DNA of 47,933 nt from JADJWR01 sp964509545 (lineage in GTDB: Bacteria; Pseudomonadota; Gammaproteobacteria; Burkholderiales; Burkholderiaceae_F): assembly GCA_964509545.1 (NCBI GenBank), contig CAZDXQ010000026.1, positions 1-47,933 on the forward strand, written 5' to 3'. Below the pieces are notes generated by a model. That model saw nothing but the letters and a program-made list of their open reading frames with translations. It was not told the DNA's origin and searched no databases. The position numbers and the translations under genes are program-made. Positions 18,280-27,943 of this stretch are shown in pieces; the first letter of the stretch is position 1; each line of letters opens with the position of its first letter.

Positions 18280-20610
18280 ATGCTCGAACAGCAGACCTTG
18301 TTTCCGCCGGCCGACGGCGGTGAATCGCTGACGCTGGCGGCCTTCGCCCAGCGCGCCTACCTCGACTATGCGGTGTCGGTGGTCAAGGGCCGGGCGCTGC
18401 CCGATCTGGCCGACGGCCTGAAGCCGGTGCAGCGGCGCATCCTCTACGCGATGGATCAGATGGGCCTGGCGGCGAATGTGCGGCCGGTGAAGAGCGCGCG
18501 CGTCGTCGGCGACGTGCTGGGCAAGTTCCACCCGCACGGCGACACCGCAGCCTACGACGCGATGGTCAGGATGGCGCAGGACTTCTCGTTGCGCTATCCG
18601 CTGATCGACGGCCAGGGCAACTTCGGCTCGCGCGACGGCGATGGCGCGGCGGCGATGCGCTACACGGAGGCGCGGCTGACGCCGATCGCGCGGCTGCTGC
18701 TCGACGAACTCGAAGAAGGCACGGTCGACTTCGGTCCCAACTACGACGGCAGCCAGCAGGAGCCGAAGTGGCTGCCGGCGCGGCTGCCGTTCGTCCTGCT
18801 CAACGGGGCCTCGGGCATCGCCGTGGGCATGGCCACGGAGATCCCCGCGCACAACCTGAACGAGGTGGTCGCCGCGCTGCACCTGGTGCTGAACGACCCG
18901 AAGGTCTCGCTCGACGAACTGCTCGCCGTGCTGCCCGGCCCTGACTTTCCCGGCGGCGGCCAGATCATCTCGCCGGGCGAGGACATCCGCGAGCTCTATG
19001 CCAGCGGCCGCGGCAGCCTGAAGTCCCGTGCCCGCTATCGCTTCGAGGACCTGGCGCGCGGCCAGTGGCAGCTGGTGGTCGACGAACTGCCGCCCGGCAC
19101 CTCGGCGCAGAAGGTGCTCGAGGAGATCGAGGAGCTGACCAACCCGAAGGTCAAGGCGGGCAAGAAGTCGCTGAGCGCGGAGCAACTGCAGCTGAAGCAG
19201 CTGCTGCTGGCGCAGCTCGATTCGGTGCGCGACGAATCGGGCAAGGATGCGGCGGTGCGGCTGGTGTTCGAGCCGCGCACCTCGAAGATCGATCGCGACG
19301 CCTTCGCCACCACGCTGCTGGCGCATACCAGCCTGGAAACCGGCGTGCCGGTCAACCTGGTGATGATCGGCCGCGACGGCCGGCCGCGCTGCAAGCCGCT
19401 GGCCGAGATCCTCGGCGAATGGATCGACTTTCGCGTCGATACCGTGCGCCGGCGTAGCCGGCACCGGCTGGCGAAGGTCGAGGACCGCATCCACATCCTC
19501 GAGGGCCGGCAGGCGATCCTGCTCGCCATCGACAAGGTGATCCGGGTCATCCGCAACTCGGACGAGCCGAAGCCGGAGCTGATGCGCGCCTTCAATCTCA
19601 GCGAACGGCAGGCCGACGACATCCTCGAGATCCGCCTGCGCCAGCTGGCGCGGCTCGAGGGCATCCGCATCGAGCAGGAACTGGCGCAGCTGCGCAAGGA
19701 CCAGGCGGCCCTGGGCAGGCTGCTTGCATCGGAGGCGGCGCTGCGGCGGCAGGTCGGCAAGGAGTTCGACGAAGACGCGAAGAAATACGGCGACCGCAGG
19801 CGCACCTTGATCGAGGCGGCGCAGCGCGCGGTGGCCGAGACCAAGGTGCTCGACGAGCCGGTGACCGTCATCGTCTCCGAGAAGGGTTTCGCGCGGGCGC
19901 GCAGCGGCCATGGTCACGACGTGGCGCAGTTCACCTTCAAGGCCGGCGATGGCCTTTACGGCGCCTATGAGTGCCGCACCGTCGATCACCTGATCGCGCT
20001 CGGCAGCAATGGCCGCGCCTACTCGGTGCCGGTGTCGGCGCTGCCTTCGGCGCGCGGCGACGGCTCGCCGGTCACCTCGATGATCGAACTGGAGTCCGGC
20101 ACGCGGCTGGTGGCGTATGTCGCCGGCGCGGCGAACCAGCAACTGCTGCTGGCAACATCAGCTGGCACCGGCTTCGCCTGCATGCTCGGCGACATGGTGT
20201 CGCGGCAGAAGGGCGGCAAGCAGTTCATCACCGTCGACGAAGGCGCGACTCCGCTGCGGCCGGCGCTGGTCGACCCGCAACGGGACGATCGCATCGCCTG
20301 CGTGTCCGAAAAGGGGCGCATGCTCGTTTTCGCGGCGTCCGAGATCAAGGCGCTCGCCGGCGGCGGGCGGGGCGTGATCCTGATGGGGCTAGATGAGAAG
20401 GAAACCCTGGTCGGGGCCTCGCCATGCGGTGCGGCCGGCGTGCTCGTCGAGGGCCAGGGCCGCGGCGGCAAGGCGGTGCAGGTCCACGTGCAAGGCCGTG
20501 ACCTCGATGCGCACAGCGGGCATCGCGCGCGCAAGGGCACGCTGATCGCGCCGCGGGTGAAGCCGGTGGCGCTGCGCAAGCCGGCGCCTGTGCCTGCGCC
20601 GAGCCCATGA
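18280..20610 (+). CDS. parC: DNA topoisomerase IV subunit A
   Basis: ParC is the DNA-cleaving subunit of topoisomerase IV, which decatenates sister chromosomes. The 776-residue protein shows the gyrase/topo IV A signature LADGLKPVQRRILYAM, the quinolone-resistance region GKFHPHGDTAAYDAMVRMAQ and the catalytic tyrosine Y128 in MRYTEARLT. The C-terminal part is ParC-like, short and without a GyrA box, which favours ParC over GyrA. The partner parE is not in the window. The last residues are a Pro/Ala tail. Its stop overlaps the start of the metallo-hydrolase gene (ATGA). Confidence 0.93.
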   Translation: MLEQQTLFPPADGGESLTLAAFAQRAYLDYAVSVVKGRALPDLADGLKPVQRRILYAMDQMGLAANVRPVKSARVVGDVLGKFHPHGDTAAYDAMVRMAQDFSLRYPLIDGQGNFGSRDGDGAAAMRYTEARLTPIARLLLDELEEGTVDFGPNYDGSQQEPKWLPARLPFVLLNGASGIAVGMATEIPAHNLNEVVAALHLVLNDPKVSLDELLAVLPGPDFPGGGQIISPGEDIRELYASGRGSLKSRARYRFEDLARGQWQLVVDELPPGTSAQKVLEEIEELTNPKVKAGKKSLSAEQLQLKQLLLAQLDSVRDESGKDAAVRLVFEPRTSKIDRDAFATTLLAHTSLETGVPVNLVMIGRDGRPRCKPLAEILGEWIDFRVDTVRRRSRHRLAKVEDRIHILEGRQAILLAIDKVIRVIRNSDEPKPELMRAFNLSERQADDILEIRLRQLARLEGIRIEQELAQLRKDQAALGRLLASEAALRRQVGKEFDEDAKKYGDRRRTLIEAAQRAVAETKVLDEPVTVIVSEKGFARARSGHGHDVAQFTFKAGDGLYGAYECRTVDHLIALGSNGRAYSVPVSALPSARGDGSPVTSMIELESGTRLVAYVAGAANQQLLLATSAGTGFACMLGDMVSRQKGGKQFITVDEGATPLRPALVDPQRDDRIACVSEKGRMLVFAASEIKALAGGGRGVILMGLDEKETLVGASPCGAAGVLVEGQGRGGKAVQVHVQGRDLDAHSGHRARKGTLIAPRVKPVALRKPAPVPAPSP

Positions 20611-21707
20611 AGCGGCGCCTTGCCCACGGCCTTGCGATCGTCCTGCTCGCCGCCGCTGCCGGCGGCTCGTTGGTCAGCGGGTGTTCCGCGGTGAATCCGT
20701 ACTACGATCCCGCCAAGCCGCACCATCGACGCGACGGCTTCCAGAACATCGATCCGGCGGCGTGGATGCCGCGCTCGTTCGGCGAGTTCTTCCGCTGGCA
20801 GCGCGAGCGGCTGGCGCTCGACATCCCCGCCCCGAAGATGGACCTGGCGGCGATCGTGCCCGATCTCGGCCTGATGCGCAGCCGCGCCAATCACTTCTCG
20901 GTGACGTGGATCGGCCATGCGACGGCGCTGGTGCGGATCGGCCACACCAACATCCTGACCGATCCGCACTTCTCCGAGCGCGCCTCGCCGGTGCAGTGGT
21001 TCGGGCCGAAGCGCTGGCAGGCGCCGGCGGTGCGCATCGAAGAGCTGCCACACATCGACGTGGTGCTGATCTCGCACAACCACTACGACCACCTCGACGA
21101 GAACTCGGTCCTGGCGCTCAATGCGCAGCGCGGCGGGCCGCCGCTGTTCGTCGTTCCGCTCGGCATCGAGCGCTGGCTTCAGGCCGTCGGCGTCACCAAT
21201 GCCCGCGCCCTCGACTGGTGGGATTCGCTGCAGGTGAAGGATGTCACCGTGCACCTGACGCCGGTGCAGCACTGGAGCCGACGCACGTTCGCCGACACCA
21301 ACACCACGTTGTGGGGCGGCTTCGTCGTCGAGGGCGAAAGCCGCGGCAAGCGGCGGCGCGTATTCTTCAGCGGCGACACCGGCTATTCGGCGCAGCATTT
21401 CAGGCAGATCGGCAGCCGCTTCGGCGGCTTCGACCTGGCGCTGCTGCCCATCGGCGCCTACGAGCCGCGCTGGTTCATGAAGGCGCAGCACGTCAACCCG
21501 GAGGAGGCGGTGCAGATCCATCGTGACCTGCGGGCGCGACTGTCGGTGGGCATCCACTGGGGCACGTTCCAGCTCACCGACGAGCCGATCGACCAGGCCG
21601 CGGCCGATCTTGCCGCCGCGCGCGAACGCCTCGGCGTCGGCGGCCGCGAATTCGTCACGCTGCGGCACGGCGAGACGCTGCGGCTCGATCCGTTCGACAG
21701 GCCCTGA
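20607..21707 (+). CDS. MBL-fold metal-dependent hydrolase, lipoprotein (NAPE-PLD/RomA-like)
   Basis: The 366-residue protein has a lipoprotein signal peptide with lipobox LVSGC (Cys26), so it is probably anchored in the envelope. The metallo-beta-lactamase fold is shown by TWIGHATALVRIGHTNILTDP, then SHNHYDHLD with metal ligands H157, H159, D161 and H162, then PVQHWSRR, FFSGDTGY and a late GIHWGTFQL. The WIGHAT...LTDP pattern and PVQHWS are typical of the N-acyl-phosphatidylethanolamine phospholipase D-like/RomA branch; the actual substrate is unknown. It overlaps parC by 4 bases, so it is co-translated with a functionally unrelated gene. Confidence 0.85.
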   Translation: MKRRLAHGLAIVLLAAAAGGSLVSGCSAVNPYYDPAKPHHRRDGFQNIDPAAWMPRSFGEFFRWQRERLALDIPAPKMDLAAIVPDLGLMRSRANHFSVTWIGHATALVRIGHTNILTDPHFSERASPVQWFGPKRWQAPAVRIEELPHIDVVLISHNHYDHLDENSVLALNAQRGGPPLFVVPLGIERWLQAVGVTNARALDWWDSLQVKDVTVHLTPVQHWSRRTFADTNTTLWGGFVVEGESRGKRRRVFFSGDTGYSAQHFRQIGSRFGGFDLALLPIGAYEPRWFMKAQHVNPEEAVQIHRDLRARLSVGIHWGTFQLTDEPIDQAAADLAAARERLGVGGREFVTLRHGETLRLDPFDRP

Positions 21708-21771
21708 GCCGGCCGGCAGGCGCGCCGCGCATGCGTCCGACGGCGGCGCACGAGCCCCGAACCCGCTCACG

Positions 21772-23382
21772 ATGTCCGCCGAGCCGCCGTCCGTAGCGAG
21801 CGTCCCGTTGACGGCGTGGGCGCCGCTGCGCCATGCGACGTTCCGCATGCTGTGGCTGACCTGGCTGGCGTCGAACGCCTGCATGTGGATGAACGACGTC
21901 GCCGCCGCCTGGCTGATGACGACGCTGACCGCCTCGCCGGTGTTGATCGCGCTGGTGCAGTCGGCGGCGACGGCTCCGGTGTTCCTGCTCGGCCTGCCGA
22001 GCGGCGCGCTCGCCGACATCCTCGACCGGCGGCGTCTGTTCATGTTCACCCAGTTCTGGGTCGCCGCCAACGCGATCATCGCCTGCGTTGCCATCGCCTC
22101 GGGCGCAATGACCGCGCCGTTGCTGCTGCTGCTGACCTTCGGCAACGGCATCGGCCTGGCGCTGCGCTGGCCGGTGTATGCCGCGATCGTCCCGGAACTG
22201 GTGCCGCGGCGCGAACTGTCGTCGGCGGTGGCGCTCAATGGGATCGCGATGAACACCTCGCGCATCGTCGGCCCGGTGCTGGCCGGCGCGCTGATCGCCA
22301 GCCTCGGCGCCGCCTACGTGTTCCTGCTCAATGCAGCGCTGTCGCTCGCCGCCGGCGTCGTGATCATGCGCTGGCGCTCCGAGCAGAAGCGCAGCGTTTT
22401 GCCCGGCGAGCGCTTCCTCGGCGCCATCCGCGTCGGCTTCCAGTACGTGGCGCAGTCGCAGGTGATGCGCGCCGTGCTGACGCGGGTGGCGATCTTCTTC
22501 CTGCAGTCGACGCCGCTGCTGGCCCTGCTGCCGCTGGTGGCGCGGGGCCTTCCCGGCGGCAGTGCCTGGACCTACACGCTGCTGCTCGCCTCGATGGGGC
22601 TGGGCGCGGTGGCGGCGGCGTTCTTCCTGCCGCGGCTGCGGGTGATGGTGTCGCGGGACCGCCTGCTGCGCGACGGTACCGTGCTGCAGGCGGCGGCGAT
22701 GATCGTCGCCGGCTTCGCGCCGAACGTGTGGATCGCGACGCCGGCGATGCTGGTTGCCGGCATGGCCTGGATCACCGTGGTCAACACCCTGACCGTGTAT
22801 TCGCAGCTGGCGCTGCCCGACTGGGTGCGCGCGCGCGGCATGGCCATCTACATGATGGTGATGATGGGCGCCTCGTCGGCCGCGGCGGCGCTGTGGGGGC
22901 AATCGGCGGCGCTGATCGAGGTGCGCTGGACCTTCGTCGTGGCCGCAGTGCTCGGCGTGGCGGCGCTGTTGCTGGAACGGCGCATGCTCGCCTGGCCCGA
23001 GGCCGAAGAGGACCTGACGCCGGCGCGCATCCTGCAGGAGCCGACGCCGGCCTTCGAGATCGAGCACAGCCGCGGACCGGTGATGGTCACCGTGCAGTAC
23101 GTGATCGATCCGGCACGCACGCAGGAGTTCCTCGCCGTGATGCAGGAAAGCCGCGTCAACCGGCTGCAGAAGGGGGCGCTGTCATGGGGGCTGTTCCAGG
23201 ACACCGAGCGGCCGGGCCGCTTCGTCGAGTACTTCCTGGACGAATCCTGGGCCGATCATCTGCGCCGCTTCGAGCGCTTCACCGCCGCCGACGCCGAGCT
23301 GCGCGAGCGCCGGCATCGCTTCCACACCGGCGACGAACCGCCGAAAGTGACGCGCTACGTGGCCGAAGCCATCGAACGCTGA
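21772..23382 (+). CDS. MFS_3-type exporter with C-terminal ABM-like domain
   Basis: The 536-residue protein is an inner-membrane major facilitator. About 11-12 hydrophobic segments fill residues 25-410, including a GALADILDRRRL loop between TM2 and TM3. It resembles the EntS/MFS_3 branch. After the last segment a soluble tail of about 110 residues begins near MVTVQYVIDPARTQEFLAVM and ends FHTGDEPPKVTRYV. It looks like a dimeric alpha/beta barrel of the antibiotic-biosynthesis-monooxygenase type, an arrangement known in this family. The substrate is unknown. The start at 21772 is the first ATG giving a normal N-terminus. The 3' end overlaps the convergent lipase gene by 28 bases. Confidence 0.85.
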   Translation: MSAEPPSVASVPLTAWAPLRHATFRMLWLTWLASNACMWMNDVAAAWLMTTLTASPVLIALVQSAATAPVFLLGLPSGALADILDRRRLFMFTQFWVAANAIIACVAIASGAMTAPLLLLLTFGNGIGLALRWPVYAAIVPELVPRRELSSAVALNGIAMNTSRIVGPVLAGALIASLGAAYVFLLNAALSLAAGVVIMRWRSEQKRSVLPGERFLGAIRVGFQYVAQSQVMRAVLTRVAIFFLQSTPLLALLPLVARGLPGGSAWTYTLLLASMGLGAVAAAFFLPRLRVMVSRDRLLRDGTVLQAAAMIVAGFAPNVWIATPAMLVAGMAWITVVNTLTVYSQLALPDWVRARGMAIYMMVMMGASSAAAALWGQSAALIEVRWTFVVAAVLGVAALLLERRMLAWPEAEEDLTPARILQEPTPAFEIEHSRGPVMVTVQYVIDPARTQEFLAVMQESRVNRLQKGALSWGLFQDTERPGRFVEYFLDESWADHLRRFERFTAADAELRERRHRFHTGDEPPKVTRYVAEAIER

Positions 23383-24281
23383 GGCGCGGCGGCAAGCGCT
23401 TCGTCGGCGATGACCTGCCAGGCGCGCGGATCCTCGATCAGCGCCAGGTGACCGACGCCGTCGAGCGCGGTCTGCCTGGATCCGGGCAGCAGCGGGCTCG
23501 AGCGCGGGATCACCAGGTTGTCGTCGCGCGTGGCCACGGTGGTGAAACGCGGCCAGCGGCCGTGATCGTCGTGCTCGAGCTGGCGCAGGAAACGCGAGCC
23601 GGTGGCCATCTGCCGCGCGTTGCGGCCGTAGCCCAGCCGGCCGAGGATCGTACCGCGATGCGGGCTGCCGAGCGTAAGCACGCGCGCCACATGCGCGTCG
23701 CCGAACTTGCGCAGATACACGCGTGCGGCGAGGCCGCCCATGCTGTGGCCGACCAGCAGCACGCGCGCCGCACCGGTGGCGGCGCGCAACCTCTCCACCG
23801 CCTGGTGCACGACCTCGGCGTACTCGTCGATGTCGCCGAAGATCGGTTCCAGATCCACCGTGGCGACGTTGAACTCGCGCAGCACGCCGGAGTCCAGCAA
23901 CGGGCGCCAGGCCGCGCGGTTGCACATGAAGCCGGCGATCAGCAGCAGCGCCGGCCGCCGCGGATCACGCCGCAGGGCCGGCTCGGCGAATCCGGCCCGC
24001 CACGGCTGGCGCCACAGGAAAATACGCAGCGAGACCGAGAACTCGCGCCGCCACAAGTGCAGCACGCGCAACGGCGGCTTGCGCGGCGTCCGCGGATCGA
24101 CCGTGGCGGCAACGGTGAACTCGACCGCGAGCAGGCCGCCGACGACGGCGAGAGGCGCCAGGGCGGCCGCGGCAAGGATCCGCCACGGGTCGACGGGTTG
24201 GGGCAGCCAGAGCCAGGCCAGCAAGCCGCCCGCCAGCGGCACACCGACCGACCACAGCCGCTGCAGGGTGACGATCGTCAC
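23355..24281 (-). CDS. Membrane-anchored alpha/beta-hydrolase (lipase-like)
   Basis: The 308-residue protein starts at GTG 24281 (GTGA overlap with the preceding binding-protein gene). Two hydrophobic segments (about 11-27 and 34-56) anchor it. The hydrolase part begins with PALLLIAGFMCNRAAW. The nucleophile elbow is GHSMGG (S180); a late GVGHLAL gives candidate H278, with D253 or D254 as possible acid. SPHRGT after the next strand is typical of triacylglycerol lipases. It may act on lipids or esters at the inner membrane. It is the last gene of the minus-strand binding-protein group and overlaps the MFS gene tail to tail. Confidence 0.82.
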   Translation of the reverse strand: MTIVTLQRLWSVGVPLAGGLLAWLWLPQPVDPWRILAAAALAPLAVVGGLLAVEFTVAATVDPRTPRKPPLRVLHLWRREFSVSLRIFLWRQPWRAGFAEPALRRDPRRPALLLIAGFMCNRAAWRPLLDSGVLREFNVATVDLEPIFGDIDEYAEVVHQAVERLRAATGAARVLLVGHSMGGLAARVYLRKFGDAHVARVLTLGSPHRGTILGRLGYGRNARQMATGSRFLRQLEHDDHGRWPRFTTVATRDDNLVIPRSSPLLPGSRQTALDGVGHLALIEDPRAWQVIADEALAAAPQRSMASAT

Positions 24282-26062
24282 TTGCGCGCCTGCGCCTGCG
24301 GCAGCGGATCCAGGTCGATGAACTTCCAGAACTCGCGCAGCACCGGATGGCGCTGGTAGCCGAACACCCACGGGTGCCAGAGGCTGGTGCCGATTCGGTG
24401 CACGATCGGCCGCAGCGGCGCGTAGGCGGAGAAGATGCGGTTCATGCGGTCGAAAAGGGCGTCGCGCTCGGGGCCGTTCGGCAGCACCTTGGCCTGCTCG
24501 AACAGCGCGTTGAACTCCGGGTGGTCGAAGCGCGAGTGATTGGCCTGGCCTTTGTTCGGCCCGTAGATGATCTGGTAGAAGGGATCGGCATCGGGAATCG
24601 CCGCCGTCCAGCCCAACCCCCACATCATCAGCTTGGCGGCGCGCGATTCGCGCAGCAGTTCCGGCCATTTTGCCTTGCGGAACTCGATGCGCAGGCCGAT
24701 GGCGTCCATCGAGCGGCGCCAGACCTCGTCGCCGACCTTCGACGCGCCGTCGGCAGTGGAGCCGAGCTCGAGCACGAGCCGGCTGCCGTCGGGCAGCTCG
24801 CGGTAACCGTCGCCGTCGCGGTCGACGTAGCCGTAGGTGTCGAGCAGTGCCTTGGCCTTGGCCGGGTTGTATTCGGCCAGCGGCCCGGCGAACTTCGAAT
24901 TGGCGCCGATCGCCCCCGGCGGCACGGTGGTCTGCGCACGCGTCGCCTGGCCGCGGTAGACCTGCAGGATGCTGGCCTCCACGTCGTAGCCGAGCGCGAT
25001 GGCGCGGCGAAGGGCAACCTTCTCCGGCGTGTAGCCGCCGAGCACCGGATGCTCCATGCCGAAGTAGGCGAAGGCCACGTCCAGTTCGGTCGTGCGGTCG
25101 ATGCCGATGCCGCGCGCCGCCAGGTTCGGCGCCAGTCTGCCGTTCGGAATCGTGCTGTTGACGAAGTCCGCCGGCACGCCGGTGATCAGGTCGTGCTCGT
25201 TGTTCAGGAAAGCGAGGAAGCGCGGCTGGTTCTCCTCGATCACATAGACCTCGACGCGGTCGATCAGCGGCAGCCTGCGGCCCCGCAGCCGCTCGGCGAT
25301 CTCGTGCTTGACCCTGTCGCCGTCGGCCGGCTGCGGTTCGTAGACGTGCTCGCGGTAGCCGGGGTTGCGCTCCAGCACCATGCGCGAGGAGCGCCGCCAC
25401 TCGACCAGGCGGAAGGCATTGGTGCCGACCGGGTGCGCCATGATCTGATCGCCGTAGCGCTCGACCACTTCGCGCGCCATCGCGCAGGCGAGGTTGCAGT
25501 AGGTCAGGTAATAAAGCAGGTTCGGGTTCGGCTCGGTCAGGCGGATCTGCCACGTATAGCGGTCGAGCGCGCGCAAGCCCTCGACTTCGCGGTCGTAGTC
25601 GAAGCGGCCGTTCTTCTCGGCCGCCGCGCGCAGCGCATGCATGCCCGGCACCTTCTTGTCGAGCAGGTAAAGGTTGGGCGACTTGACCTTCGGGTCCCAG
25701 TGCCGCTTCAACGAATAGACGAAGTCGGCGGCGGTGAGCTCCCGCCTGCGGCCTTCGAAGGCCGGGTCGTCGGCGAAGTAGATGCCGGGCTTCACGCGCA
25801 ACGTCCAGGTGAGCCCGTCGGCCGAGACCTCCGGCATCTCGGTCGTGTTCGGGATCACCTTCACCGGCCGCGCCAGGTAGTCGTAGGTCAGCGGCGCATC
25901 GAAGATGTGCGCCAGGATGATGCTCGAATACAGGTCGTTGATCTGCCCGGGATCGAAGCCGGTTTCGGCGATCAGGAAGGCGTAACGCAGGACCTTCTGC
26001 TGGGCCATCGCCGGCGTAGCAGTGAGCAGCAAAGCGATCAGGGCGGCGAGCAGGCGCAACAT
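24278..26062 (-). CDS. ABC solute-binding protein, family 5 (paralogue 1)
   Basis: The 594-residue periplasmic protein is a peptide/nickel-type SBP_bac_5 receptor. It has a signal peptide (MLRLLAALIALLLTATPAMA) and the family pattern LRVKPGIYFADDPAF, DFVYSLKRHWDP and HPVGTNAFRL. Two features recur in all three paralogues: a CNLAC pair (CxxxC, possible disulphide) and a loop DRDGDGYRELPD that fits an EF-hand-type Ca2+ loop. It appears about 60% identical to paralogue 2 over the parts I aligned by eye. The start at 26062 puts the signal peptide at the N-terminus. The ligand is unknown; the neighbouring permeases and ATPase at 29820-33497 are the probable partners. Confidence 0.88.
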   Translation of the reverse strand: MLRLLAALIALLLTATPAMAQQKVLRYAFLIAETGFDPGQINDLYSSIILAHIFDAPLTYDYLARPVKVIPNTTEMPEVSADGLTWTLRVKPGIYFADDPAFEGRRRELTAADFVYSLKRHWDPKVKSPNLYLLDKKVPGMHALRAAAEKNGRFDYDREVEGLRALDRYTWQIRLTEPNPNLLYYLTYCNLACAMAREVVERYGDQIMAHPVGTNAFRLVEWRRSSRMVLERNPGYREHVYEPQPADGDRVKHEIAERLRGRRLPLIDRVEVYVIEENQPRFLAFLNNEHDLITGVPADFVNSTIPNGRLAPNLAARGIGIDRTTELDVAFAYFGMEHPVLGGYTPEKVALRRAIALGYDVEASILQVYRGQATRAQTTVPPGAIGANSKFAGPLAEYNPAKAKALLDTYGYVDRDGDGYRELPDGSRLVLELGSTADGASKVGDEVWRRSMDAIGLRIEFRKAKWPELLRESRAAKLMMWGLGWTAAIPDADPFYQIIYGPNKGQANHSRFDHPEFNALFEQAKVLPNGPERDALFDRMNRIFSAYAPLRPIVHRIGTSLWHPWVFGYQRHPVLREFWKFIDLDPLPQAQARK

Positions 26063-26102
26063 CGTTCGGTGGGGCACAGGCAGCGGGCGACAGGGCCGCA
26101 AT

Positions 26103-27893
26103 TTACTCGCGCCGCACGCCCATCGTGTCGACATCGACATACTTGAAAAACTCGCGCAGCACCGGATGCTTGCGAAAGCCCACGACATGCGCGTGCATCA
26201 GCGCCGTTTCGATCGGCGTGACCGTCGGCCGCAGCGGCGCGTAGGCGAACAGCAGCCGGTTCATCTCGCGGTACAGCCGCTCGCGCTCCGGCCCGTCGGG
26301 CAGTTGCGCCGCCTGCGCGAACAACCTGTTGAACTCCGGGTGGTCGAAGCGCGACTGGTTCGACTGGCCGGCGTTCGGTCCGTAGAGGATCCCCAGGAAG
26401 TACTCGCCATCGGGCATCGGCCCCGACCAGCCGGCGCTGTACATCATCAGTCGACCTGCGCGCGATTCACGGATCAGCTCCTGGAACTTGCCCTTGCGGA
26501 AATCGATGCGGATGCCCACCGCGTTCATGTTCTTCTTCCACAGTTCGTCGGCGTTGCGCGCCAGCTGGCTCGACACCGAGGCCATGACCAGTTGCAGCGG
26601 CGAGCCGTCGGGCTGCTCGCGCCAGCCGTCGCCGTCGCGGTCGATGTAGCCATAGGTGTCGAGCAGCGCCTTGGCGGCCGCAGGGTCGTACTCGGCCAGC
26701 GGACTCTTCAACGTCGGGTCGAAGCCGATCGCTCCGGGCGGCAGCACGCTCTGGGCGGCGATGGCCTGGCCGCGGGCGTTGATGCGGATCGCCGCGCCGA
26801 TGTCGTAGGCCAGCCCGATCGCCCGCCGCAGCGCCACCTTCTCGGGCGCGTAGCCGCCGACCACCGGATCGTTCATGCCGAAGTAGGTGAAGAACACCGA
26901 CAGCCCCGGCACGCGGTGCATCTGGATGCCGCGGCGGGCGAGGTTCGGCGCCAGTTCGCCGTTCGGCACCGAGGTCAGCACGAACTCGGCCGGCACCGTC
27001 TCGATCAGGTCGTGCTCGGCGTTCAGGAACGCCAGCCAGCGCGGCTGCGCCTCCTCGACGATATAGACCTCGACGCGGTCGACCATCGGCAGCCTGCGGC
27101 CGGCCAGCCGCGTCGCGATCGCCTGCGCCCCGGGGTCGTCGGCCGGCGGCTGGGCTTCGTAGAACTGTTCGCGGAAATTCGGGTTGCGCTCGAAGACCAT
27201 GCGCGAGCTGCGCGCATAGAAGGTCAGGCGAAAGGCGTTGGTGCCGACCGGATGCTCGGCGATCTTTTCGCCGTAGGCCTCGACCACCTCGCGCGCCACC
27301 GCGCAGGCGAGCGGGCACAGCGTCAGGTAGTAGGCGAAATTCGGCGCCGGCTCGGTGAGATCGATGCGCAGCGTGTAGCGGTCGAGTCGCCGCAGGCCCT
27401 CGACCTCGCCGTCGTAGTCGAAGCGGCCGGACCTCTCGGCTTGCGCGCGCAGCGCCGCCATGCCCTTGATGCGGTTGGCGACCAGGTACAGGTTCGGCGA
27501 CTTGATCTTCGGGTCCCAGTGCCGCTTCAAAGAGTAGACGTAGTCGGCGGCGGTCAGTTCGCGCCGCGCACCCTTGAACACAGGGTCATCGGCGAAATAG
27601 ATGCCGGGACGCACGCGGATGGTCAGTTCGCGGCCGTCGGCGCTGATTTCCGGCAGCGCCGCAGCCGTGTTGGGCTTCAGTTTCGCCGGCCGCGCCAGGT
27701 AGTCGTAGGTGTACAGCGGATCGAAAATGTTCGACAGCATCGCCACCGTGGGCACGTCGGCGACCGTGGCCGGATCTAGGCTGGACACCGGCGTGCCCAG
27801 CGCATAGCGCAGCACTTTCGGCGCCTGCGCCAAGGCTTGCGTGCCAGCGGCTAGAAAGAGGGCGGCGGCGAGGGCGCGCAGCAGGACGTGCAT
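26103..27893 (-). CDS. ABC solute-binding protein, family 5 (paralogue 2)
   Basis: The 596-residue protein is the middle of three tandem paralogues. The signal peptide runs to about residue 23 (ends AGTQALAQ). Family landmarks: TYDYLARPAKLKPNT, RPGIYFADDPVFKG, YVYSLKRHWDPKIKSPNLY, HPVGTNAFRL. It shares the CxxxC pair (CPLAC) and the EF-hand-type loop DRDGDGWREQPD. It lies 40 bases upstream of paralogue 1 and 50 bases downstream of paralogue 3 on the same strand, consistent with one transcript. Paralogues 1 and 2 are clearly closer to each other than to 3, so the order of duplication was probably 3 versus 1/2 first. Confidence 0.88.
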   Translation of the reverse strand: MHVLLRALAAALFLAAGTQALAQAPKVLRYALGTPVSSLDPATVADVPTVAMLSNIFDPLYTYDYLARPAKLKPNTAAALPEISADGRELTIRVRPGIYFADDPVFKGARRELTAADYVYSLKRHWDPKIKSPNLYLVANRIKGMAALRAQAERSGRFDYDGEVEGLRRLDRYTLRIDLTEPAPNFAYYLTLCPLACAVAREVVEAYGEKIAEHPVGTNAFRLTFYARSSRMVFERNPNFREQFYEAQPPADDPGAQAIATRLAGRRLPMVDRVEVYIVEEAQPRWLAFLNAEHDLIETVPAEFVLTSVPNGELAPNLARRGIQMHRVPGLSVFFTYFGMNDPVVGGYAPEKVALRRAIGLAYDIGAAIRINARGQAIAAQSVLPPGAIGFDPTLKSPLAEYDPAAAKALLDTYGYIDRDGDGWREQPDGSPLQLVMASVSSQLARNADELWKKNMNAVGIRIDFRKGKFQELIRESRAGRLMMYSAGWSGPMPDGEYFLGILYGPNAGQSNQSRFDHPEFNRLFAQAAQLPDGPERERLYREMNRLLFAYAPLRPTVTPIETALMHAHVVGFRKHPVLREFFKYVDVDTMGVRRE

Positions 27894-27943
27894 GGCGGAA
27901 ATCGTCGACGATGGGCGCGGCGATGATACGGTCGCCTCGCCGG

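Noticed and set aside
18280..20610. parC without parE next to it
   Set aside because: The two genes are separated in many proteobacteria; the window cannot show whether parE is elsewhere.
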